Source: Phycisphaerales bacterium UBA2402 (GTDB lineage: Bacteria; Planctomycetota; Phycisphaerae; Phycisphaerales; UBA1924). Taken from it: a stretch of 12,713 nt of DNA. Each line of letters begins with the position of its first letter. Position 1 is the stretch's first letter. Position numbers and translations under genes: made by a program. Under the pieces are notes generated by a model. It worked only from the letters and a program-made list of their open reading frames with translations. It had not been told where the DNA came from and ran no database searches. Positions 1 to 5,423 of the stretch are shown here, piece by piece. The stretch spans positions 1 through 12,713 of the forward strand of contig DDSA01000171.1 of assembly GCA_002343715.1 (NCBI GenBank), written 5' to 3'.

Positions 1-776
1 GTGTTGTCGACCCCAACGGCCGTCCCCCGCTGCAGGCCGTGCCCGCGGCGATGCAGCGCGATGCGCTGCGGTGGTGCATCGACAACACCTTCTACGACGA
101 CTCCTACGGATTGACGCCCGAACTGCTGGAGCGCATGACGACGGACAAGTGGATGGACTGGGGCGGGTTCAGTGAAGCCCGCAGCGAGAGCACCTGGCCG
201 ATCCACGACCGCATCGCGGGCATCCAGGCGATGACCCTCACGCGCCTGATGAACCCCACGACGCTTCGCCGCGTCTACGACAACGAGTTCCGCGTCGGTA
301 CCGAGCAGGACGTGCTGACCCTGCCCGAACTGCTCGACACCATCAACAACGCGGTGTGGAGCGAGTTGGATAAAAGCCCCGGCGGCAGTTACACCGCCCG
401 CAAGCCCTACATCTCGAGCCTCCGCCGCAACCTGCAGCGCGAGTACCTCGAGCGGATGATCGACCTGACCCTGCCGGGCGCGGGCAGCGGCGAGGCGTAC
501 AAGGCCATCAGCAACCTCGCCGTGTACCGCCTGCGTCAGCTCCACGACCGCATCACCGCGATCATCGGAGAGAAGGGCGACAAGGCCGGGAACCTCGATC
601 CCTACAGCCTGGCTCACCTCAACGAAGCCAAGATCCGTATTGGCAAGGCCCTTGATGCCGGCTACGTCTACAACCAACCCGCGGGCGGCATGGGCGGCAT
701 GCCCTTCTTCATCTTCGGACAGCCGACCGAAGGCCCCAAGCCGGTTGACATGGGCACTCCAGAGGAAGGCCGCTGA
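1..776 (+). CDS. Zinc-dependent metalloprotease, DUF4953-type C-terminal region (5' end outside window)
   Basis: This is an open reading frame that enters from the left edge in the frame beginning at base 3 and stops with TGA at 774-776. No start lies at its true beginning; the GTG at 39 is internal, because coding reads through upstream of it (VVDPNGRPPLQAVPAAMQRDAL). The visible ~257 residues are mostly helical and match the C-terminal helical part of the DUF4953/DUF5117 zinc-metalloprotease family: 'QRDALRW', then a paired-helix stretch containing 'YISSLRRNLQREYLERMIDL', then 'DPYSLAHLNEAKIRIGKAL', which fits the family's late conserved 'AHL' helix. The catalytic HEXXH region would lie upstream, outside the window. 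The tail is Gly/Met/Pro-rich (GGMGGMPFF) and probably disordered. Such proteins are usually exported peptidases of unknown substrate. A strong terminator follows 40 bases after the stop. Family assignment is from remembered pattern, without a profile search. Confidence 0.72.
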   Translation, partial: VVDPNGRPPLQAVPAAMQRDALRWCIDNTFYDDSYGLTPELLERMTTDKWMDWGGFSEARSESTWPIHDRIAGIQAMTLTRLMNPTTLRRVYDNEFRVGTEQDVLTLPELLDTINNAVWSELDKSPGGSYTARKPYISSLRRNLQREYLERMIDLTLPGAGSGEAYKAISNLAVYRLRQLHDRITAIIGEKGDKAGNLDPYSLAHLNEAKIRIGKALDAGYVYNQPAGGMGGMPFFIFGQPTEGPKPVDMGTPEEGR

Positions 777-816
777 ACATTCAGACTCTGTAAAGCATTA
801 TCTGTCAACAAGTTAC

Positions 817-851
817 GACGCCCGGGCCGCCCAAGCCCGGGCGTCTTTTTT
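817..851 (+). terminator. Rho-independent terminator after the metalloprotease gene
   Basis: An 11-base perfect inverted repeat (817-827 GACGCCCGGGC, 835-845 its complement) encloses a 7-base loop and is followed directly by six T residues (846-851). It sits 40 bases past the metalloprotease stop codon, so it very likely ends that transcript. There is no T-run on the opposite strand's 3' side, so it is oriented for plus-strand transcription. Confidence 0.9.
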
Positions 852-1078
852 GGAGTGCTGAACCGCAACCGTCAGGCCGTGTGGACAGGGTGTGGAGCAA
901 GTGACGCCCGACGACAACAAACATACACCCACACCCTACTTATGGGTCGGAGCAGAGCCGGGAGTCTATGTGAAAGTGTCGCGGCGCCGCCGAAGCCGAC
1001 AGGATGCTGTCAGGAATACACGGGGGATAAAATGACGTAAACACCTGACACAAATAGATTTACGACACTTTATTCTGC

Positions 1079-1087
1079 TTCTCCACA
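1079..1087 (+). promoter_or_regulatory. DnaA-box-like site, one mismatch (TTCTCCACA)
   Basis: This site differs from TTATCCACA only at the third base. It lies within the AT-rich core of the convergent gap and faces opposite to the exact box at 1208-1216. Function is inferred from sequence alone. Confidence 0.28.
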
Positions 1088-1207
1088 TACCGACAGGGCT
1101 TGGATCTATAACGATGAATTGAATTCTTCTATTACAGAAAGAAAGACCACCACCTGCCAAGACCAAGCACGTGTAAGCCGCCCCATTTGCCTACCTCAAC
1201 TCATCGG

Positions 1208-1216
1208 TGTGGATAA
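1208..1216 (-). promoter_or_regulatory. Consensus DnaA box (TTATCCACA)
   Basis: The plus strand reads TGTGGATAA, the exact reverse complement of the 9-base DnaA box consensus. It lies one base beyond the restored fpg stop codon (1218-1220). A single exact 9-mer can occur by chance in a genome; the nearby degenerate copies and the AT-rich stretch make it more notable. A role in DnaA binding is inferred. Confidence 0.4.
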
Positions 1217-1217
1217 G

Positions 1218-2104
1218 TCAGAATGTTGCGCGCTCAGTCATGGTAGTTGAGGCGTGTTTGTTTGGGCCTCGTTGGCATTGTCGGCACCAAACTGTTGTCC
1301 GTTGAGCAACTTCATCTTCTGCAAGGCAGCGACCGCACCGTACGCACGGCAGACCGCCGCGGCCATAGACCCGGTGGGTGAGGGTCGCGGTACCCGAGTT
1401 TCCATCGGCATCCTGGTAATCTCTGAGGGTGCTCCCGCCGCGGGAGATGGCTTCGGCAAGGATCGCCCGAAGCGCGGCGGCCATGCGTTCGAGAGCGGGC
1501 TGGCTGACGGATCGAGATGACTGCCTCGGTGAGATGCCGGCCTCGAAGAGGGCCTCATCGGCGTAGATGTTGCCCACGCCGGCCAGAACGGACTGATCGA
1601 GGAGGAGCGCCTTGATGGCGCGGCCGCCGCGTGCAGGTGACTTGCTGTGATGTCCAGCGCATCGGGGCCCAGGGCGTTCCAGCGGTGAGCGAGCAGGGCA
1701 TCCACGCTGGGGAAAGTCCAGAGACCGCCGAATCGGCGGGGGTCGCGGAAGCACAATCTCGTCGTGCTTCCATCCGCGTGTTTCATGAGCCAATATGCGT
1801 GAATGTGGTTGTTCGTGAGTGCCGCGTTCCTGTGGCGGACCAGCAACTGACCGGACATGCCGAGGTGAACACACAGAACTCGTCCGTCATCGGCGATGAT
1901 GGACAACTGCTTGCCACGGCGGGTCAACTCAACGATCCTCGCGCCCCGCAGCAAGTCGGGCGCTGAAGTCCGGTGCCCGCGGCCGTGTCCGTCGATGGAT
2001 TCGCAGACATCGGCCCGCAGCAACTGCGCATCGGTTACCTTGGCACCGATCAGGTGCGGCAGGAGGGACCGGCGGAGACTCTCGACCTCGGGCAGTTCGG
2101 GCAC
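1218..2104 (-). pseudogene. mutM: Formamidopyrimidine-DNA glycosylase (MutM/Fpg) gene split by a frameshift
   Basis: Fpg removes oxidised purines such as 8-oxoguanine from DNA and nicks the abasic site. Translation from the GTG at 2104 begins MPELPEVESL, giving the catalytic Pro2 and Glu3. It continues with the beta-hairpin lysine (RRGK, Lys65), the HLGMSGQL motif and DPRRFGG. After about residue 158 (SHLHAA) this frame becomes unrelated Ser/Pro/Arg-rich sequence and stops at 1238. The rest of the protein appears in another minus frame from about 1629 to the stop at 1218: GRAIKALLLDQ, VLAGVGNIYADEALF (helix-two-turn-helix), GGSTLRDYQDADG, then the zinc finger Cys-x2-Cys...Cys-x2-Cys ending WCRQCQRG. 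The join lies at about 1617-1630, in a GC-only run. Compared with E. coli Fpg the linker is about four residues short, so a deletion of 1 or about 13 bases would explain the shift. Both halves are otherwise intact, so a sequencing error is also possible. It lies 48 bases downstream of the 819-residue gene and is probably co-transcribed with it. Confidence 0.88.
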
Positions 2105-2152
2105 AGGACCGATTGTTCCACGCCGCGCATCCCGGGGAAGGAGTCCGGTGGT

Positions 2153-4612
2153 TCAGCGTCGTCCGAGCAGGGCTTTGATCTCGTCGAGTTCGCGGCGCAT
2201 CTCGAGGAACTCCTCGGCGCTGACGCCGCGGACGAAGCGCTCGAGCAGGACCGAGGCCTTGACCTTGCGCACACCGCCGACGGCGGGCACCTCGCTCCAG
2301 TCGATGCGCTGCGCGGCGATGGCGAAGATGTGCCCGGTGGGGAACTTGGCGGGGTTGTCCTTCATCGCGCAGCCGGGGGTGTCGGAGGTGATGAGGTAGT
2401 CTCCCGGCTCGATGGTGCCGGCACCGGAATCGATGATCCAGACATCGGTGTTGCCGACGGCGGCGATCTGGGCGATGTTGTGCGGATGAGTGAACGTCTC
2501 GCCGGGCAGGCTCACGAGGTACACGCCCAGCACGGCCGGGTCGTTGGCCCGCGCTGTGGGCACCACGCCGTAGACGGTCTCGCCCTGCTCCTTGCCGCCG
2601 AGGATGGAGTTGCGGCCGGTCATGGACATAAGCGTGATCGGTTCGGCGGGTTGTTCGAGGCGGGCGTAGTGAACGCCGGTGAATGCGCCGTAGGTGACAA
2701 CACCCGCGGCGACGGAAACAGAGCCCACGACGCTGTCATCGCGCGCCCACGCGAGGAGTTCACCATCGGAACCGTAACGGTCGATCTTCGCGACGCGGGC
2801 GTTGAGTGCTTCGACGTGGAGGCGGGCATCCACGGAGCCTGAAGATGTCCCGATGCCGACGTTCCCGTTGCTTTCAATCTGCATCAGGTAGGGGTTGGCG
2901 GCGTAGTCCTTATTGGTGCCGAAGGTAAAGCGGAGGGCGTTGGCGGGCGTTGTGCTGGTGGAAGTGCGTCGCGCGATGCCCCAGGTGTTGACGAGCGCTC
3001 CCGAGACGACTTCCTTCATCGCGATGGCCGATCCCCAGTTCCCGCTGTTGCTGCTGTAGAGGCCGATGGTGGCGTCGGCGGCTTCGACGATGAGGTCGTC
3101 ATTCTCAAGTGCCGCGGCGGGGAGGACAAGGTCGGTTTCACGGACATGAAGCGTGGCTTGCGGGATCGGTTCGCCAATGCCGATCCACCCGGCGGCATCG
3201 GCAGAGATCGCGACAGCCGGGGCGCCGTCGCTGGCGGCAAGGGAACTGTGAAGATGGTCGCCACGGGCGACGGTCGCGGCGGTCCCGTTGAAACCACCCG
3301 ATGTTGTGAAGTTTGCCGCGAGTGAGACGGCCCCGGTGGCACCACCACCGGTCAGCCCTGTCCCGGCAGTGACGGCGGTGATGTCCCCGCCGCTGTCATT
3401 GTCGATGCCGTCGGCGAAGCCCGCGGGGATCCCGGTGAGGGTGGTCCATGGGGTGGTGTGATCGCTGCGGCTGACGGTAGAGGCGGTGCCCGTACCGCCG
3501 TATGCCACGCTGAGTGTGGCATTGCCCGATGTGGCTCCGCCGGTGAGGCCCGCCCCTGCGGTAACGGCGGTGATGTCCCCGCCGCTGTCGTTGTCGAATC
3601 CGTCGGCGAAGCCGGCGGGGACATTCACCAAGCCCTCCCACTGGGCCGAGTGCGCGTAGTGAGCCTGAGGCGATGGCGACACGTACTGGCGCGGCGAGAG
3701 CGTTGTGAAGGCACCCTCCCCCGCCGGGGAGACTTCAATCTCGATCCAACGCAGTCCACCATCGAACATCGTCTGGTCATAGGGCAGTTCGACCGAGAAG
3801 CGTCCATCCTCGAGTGTGATGTTGGATGCCAGGCTTGGAGCACTCACCGTCGCGCCCCCGGTGAGTGCATCGAAGAGCGTGAACCTCAGGTCCACCGGTC
3901 CAGCCGCGGGCACTCCCGCTTCCTTGAGCTCGCCCTGGTAGGTGATGCCGGTTGACACGCCGCGGGCGCGGATCATGGCGTAACCGAGGTCAGCGATAAA
4001 TGTAGACCATTCCATAGGCGGATCTACGTTTGCCGCCAGATTGGTGGAGTTGAGCGGGATGTCGTTCATGGCAACCCAGAGGCGGCCTGGAAAATACGAA
4101 GTCTGGCGGTCGAAGTTATAGGGGAAGTTGTTGGTGTTGTTGTACCCGACAATCAGGCCGACGAAGAAGACACCCCTCACCTTGACGGGACTCGGCAAGG
4201 GATAGGTGTTGAAAATGTTGGAGAGCGTGTTCTGAACCGCGACGGGGAACTCGGCGAGCAGCACGCCATCTGTCGGGTCACCATCGTCATTAGGGTCATC
4301 CCAGATGGCCACGCGGGTTGCGACAGGAACATCAACCCGCCCCCACGCCAACTGCACCGACTCGATCACCTCGGCGGAGGGGATGGTATCGAATCTGTGC
4401 ATGAGCACGGTTTCCGCGTTGGCCTTGAACATCGTTGGATTGAGTCGGTACCGCACGTCCGCCACGCCATCATCCCAAAAGTACGATACATTGCGCGGCG
4501 CGTATGAACGTGTTGCCTGCGGGAGTTGCGGATCGGGCTGGGCCACCTGCGCCGGGGCAGAGGCCGCGATGGCCGCAATAAGTGGAAAGAGGGTGGATGC
4601 TGCGTGCTTCAT
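2153..4612 (-). CDS. Secreted modular protein with FTYQG-type module, tandem GDITAVTAG repeats and autoprocessing-like tail
   Basis: This is an 819-residue exported protein of unknown function. The ATG at 4612 is supported by AGAGG five bases upstream. Residues 1-24 form a signal peptide. Residues 40-215 are a beta-rich domain with an acidic 'IWDDPNDDGDPTDG' loop that may bind calcium. Residues 221-325 are the module shared with the two other secreted proteins in this window (ITYQGEL...DLRFTLFDA...RWIEIEV...LSPRQ). Residues 329-455 hold two ~64-residue repeats, each with GFADG-x-DNDSGGDITAVTAG-x-GLTGG, a style seen in phage tail fibres and surface adhesins. Two 'GIG' shaft motifs follow (about 477 and 587). 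Residues 615-785 (YGAFTGVHYA, ILGGKEQGETVYGVV, GDYLITSDTPGCAMK) resemble the intramolecular-chaperone or G2-type autoproteolytic tails of fibre proteins; this is a tentative match. The end (798-819) is a short charged helix, possibly a coiled coil. It sits between tadA and fpg on the same strand. Confidence 0.78.
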   Translation of the reverse strand: MKHAASTLFPLIAAIAASAPAQVAQPDPQLPQATRSYAPRNVSYFWDDGVADVRYRLNPTMFKANAETVLMHRFDTIPSAEVIESVQLAWGRVDVPVATRVAIWDDPNDDGDPTDGVLLAEFPVAVQNTLSNIFNTYPLPSPVKVRGVFFVGLIVGYNNTNNFPYNFDRQTSYFPGRLWVAMNDIPLNSTNLAANVDPPMEWSTFIADLGYAMIRARGVSTGITYQGELKEAGVPAAGPVDLRFTLFDALTGGATVSAPSLASNITLEDGRFSVELPYDQTMFDGGLRWIEIEVSPAGEGAFTTLSPRQYVSPSPQAHYAHSAQWEGLVNVPAGFADGFDNDSGGDITAVTAGAGLTGGATSGNATLSVAYGGTGTASTVSRSDHTTPWTTLTGIPAGFADGIDNDSGGDITAVTAGTGLTGGGATGAVSLAANFTTSGGFNGTAATVARGDHLHSSLAASDGAPAVAISADAAGWIGIGEPIPQATLHVRETDLVLPAAALENDDLIVEAADATIGLYSSNSGNWGSAIAMKEVVSGALVNTWGIARRTSTSTTPANALRFTFGTNKDYAANPYLMQIESNGNVGIGTSSGSVDARLHVEALNARVAKIDRYGSDGELLAWARDDSVVGSVSVAAGVVTYGAFTGVHYARLEQPAEPITLMSMTGRNSILGGKEQGETVYGVVPTARANDPAVLGVYLVSLPGETFTHPHNIAQIAAVGNTDVWIIDSGAGTIEPGDYLITSDTPGCAMKDNPAKFPTGHIFAIAAQRIDWSEVPAVGGVRKVKASVLLERFVRGVSAEEFLEMRRELDEIKALLGRR
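3248..3613 (-). repeat. Tandem ~64-residue coding repeat (GFADG.DNDSGGDITAVTAG.GLTGG), two copies
   Basis: Copy 1 encodes residues 334-397 (3422-3613) and copy 2 residues 398-455 (3248-3421) of the 819-residue protein. The first 26 residues of each copy are nearly identical (one begins GFADGFDND, the other GFADGIDND). The later parts diverge, and both end in a related 'TAS/TAATV.R.DH' segment. The DNA is also highly similar over the conserved half, which points to duplication within the gene. Confidence 0.8.
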
Positions 4613-4617
4613 GGATA

Positions 4618-4621
4618 CCTC
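4618..4621 (-). promoter_or_regulatory. Ribosome binding site of the 819-residue protein gene
   Basis: On the minus strand GAGG (within AGAGGTATCC) lies five bases before the ATG at 4612. This fixes the start in front of a good signal peptide. Confidence 0.65.
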
Positions 4622-4706
4622 TGTTCAGGAATAGGGTCGCGCCCCGCGGTTTTGGCTCAGGGCAGTTCTCCCGAGCATACCAAAGGGGATCCCGAAATCG
4701 GACATC

Positions 4707-4742
4707 AAAAGTAAAAGAAAATAAAAAAAACACGAGTACTCG
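4707..4742 (-). other. A/T tract and short palindrome between tadA and the 819-residue gene
   Basis: The 139-base space between the tadA stop and the next gene contains a 24-base run of almost only A on the plus strand (4707-4730, T-rich on the coding minus strand), preceded in transcription order by the palindrome CGAGTACTCG (4733-4742). A palindrome followed by a T run resembles a minimal intrinsic terminator for tadA, but its stem is too short to be convincing with a normal loop. The tract could instead be an AT-rich upstream element for a promoter of the next gene. I found no clear -35/-10 pair. Confidence 0.25.
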
Positions 4743-4751
4743 GACATGAAA

Positions 4752-5258
4752 TCACTTCCGGCGAGCCCGGAAAAAGGCCCGTAAGAGCGCTCCCGACTCT
4801 TCCGCCAAGACACCGCCGATTGGTGTCAAGCGGTGATTCAGGCGCGGGTCTTCGGTGAGGCGCATCAGCGAGCCGCACGCGCCCGCCTTCGGGTCCGGGG
4901 CACCGAAGACCACCCGCCCCAGCCGAGCGTTGACGATCAGCCCGGCGCACATGGGGCACGGTTCCAGCGTGACCACCAGGGTGCAATGGTTGAGCCGCCA
5001 GTCACCGACCTTTTTCGCGGCCCGCAGAATGGCGAGAAACTCGGCGTGGGCGTGGGGGAGTCGGTCGGTTTCCCGGCGGTTGGCCGCACGGGCCAGGATG
5101 ATCCCGGTCGCCGTTTCGTAGACCACAGCACCGACCGGGACTTCTCCCCGTGCCGCGGCCAGGCGGGCACGCCGGAGGGCGAGCCGCATCACAGCCTCGT
5201 CAATCGGGGTGGGATGCGTGGTTTGGGCGGACACAGGAGGAGCGTACGGCGGGGGCAT
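4752..5258 (-). CDS. tadA: tRNA-specific adenosine-34 deaminase TadA
   Basis: TadA deaminates adenosine to inosine at the wobble position of tRNA-Arg(ACG). The 168-residue product has the zinc-binding deaminase motif His-Ala-Glu (H71, E73) and Pro-Cys-Pro-Met-Cys (C101, C104). The family's C-terminal signature follows: 'GRVVFGAPDPKAGACGSLM', 'LNHRLTPIGGVLAEE' and a basic FFRARRK end like E. coli FFRMRRQ. The full set of catalytic residues suggests an active enzyme. The N-terminus is about 20 residues longer than usual and Pro-rich, so the true start could lie further in. I chose the ATG at 5258; a TTG directly before it (5261) is an alternative, since AGGA stands seven bases upstream of the TTG and ten upstream of the ATG. 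The gene is divergent from the 628-residue secreted protein gene and is first of three minus-strand genes. Confidence 0.95.
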   Translation of the reverse strand: MPPPYAPPVSAQTTHPTPIDEAVMRLALRRARLAAARGEVPVGAVVYETATGIILARAANRRETDRLPHAHAEFLAILRAAKKVGDWRLNHCTLVVTLEPCPMCAGLIVNARLGRVVFGAPDPKAGACGSLMRLTEDPRLNHRLTPIGGVLAEESGALLRAFFRARRK

Positions 5259-5261
5259 CAA

Positions 5262-5423
5262 GTGAAAATCCTGGGACGGGGGGTTCTGCTAAAAAACGCG
5301 AATACACATTTTCTTCTTCCAATATTGTTTCAATTGCAGGTCCGACGATGCGCTCGGCGTCTATCTTGGGGTCAATCTTGGTAGTTGACTTTTGTTGTTT
5401 CACCATCCCATGAAGGAGAACCC
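5262..5423. promoter_or_regulatory. Divergent intergenic region between tadA and the 628-residue secreted protein gene
   Basis: About 160 bases separate the two divergent starts. The stretch 5290-5340 is AT-rich and is the natural place for both promoters. TTGACT at 5385-5390 matches a -35 element, but no good -10 lies at the right distance before the ribosome binding site, so I do not assign a promoter precisely. Confidence 0.4.
5413..5418 (+). promoter_or_regulatory. Ribosome binding site deciding the start at 5424
   Basis: AAGGAG lies five bases before the ATG at 5424. This favours that ATG over the in-frame TTG at 5385, which would place 13 unrelated residues in front of the signal peptide. 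Confidence 0.8.

Larger units (their letters stand above)
852..1217. other. Gene-free convergent intergenic gap with AT-rich core and DnaA-box-like sites
   Basis: No convincing gene is visible in these 366 bases; the short frames here lack family resemblance and ribosome binding sites. Both flanking genes point into it (metalloprotease from the left, fpg from the right), so no promoter for either is needed here. Bases 1027-1145 are strikingly AT-rich by hand count (42 G/C of 119, about 35%) against a GC-rich background. One exact DnaA box (TTATCCACA, minus strand, 1208-1216) and one single-mismatch copy (TTCTCCACA, plus strand, 1079-1087) are present. Two-mismatch copies occur on the minus strand at 880-888, 891-899 and 1022-1030. 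No tRNA-like cloverleaf was seen. The gap could hold an origin-like element, a small RNA or decayed sequence. Confidence 0.4.

Noticed and set aside
852..1217. tRNA or small RNA gene in the convergent gap
   Set aside because: No acceptor stem, T-loop signature or promoter-plus-terminator pair was found by eye.
1617..1630. Programmed ribosomal frameshift in fpg
   Set aside because: No slippery heptamer or downstream structure is apparent, and Fpg is not known to be made by frameshifting. A deletion or sequencing error is simpler.
1973..2842. Plus-strand frame of 289 codons across fpg and the 819-residue gene
   Set aside because: It crosses two recognisable minus-strand genes and has no motif of its own.
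4733..4742. Terminator after tadA built on CGAGTACTCG plus T-run
   Set aside because: With a normal loop only three base pairs remain, too weak for a confident terminator; it is listed only as a low-confidence element.
5200..5406. A minus-strand frame of about 68 codons (MVKQQKSTTKID...IVGPAIETILEEEN...) overlapping the tadA start
   Set aside because: Its middle reads like a natural helix, but it has no ribosome binding site, overlaps tadA by about 60 bases in another frame, and uses A/T-rich codons unlike the neighbours. It is more likely intergenic promoter sequence read by chance.
5385..5413. TTGACT as a -35 box of a promoter for the 628-residue gene
   Set aside because: The hexamer 17 bases on (CCATGA) is a poor -10 and overlaps the ribosome binding site region.
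5385..5423. Upstream TTG start for the 628-residue protein
   Set aside because: It would put 13 unrelated residues before a complete signal peptide, and the AAGGAG site is placed for the ATG at 5424.
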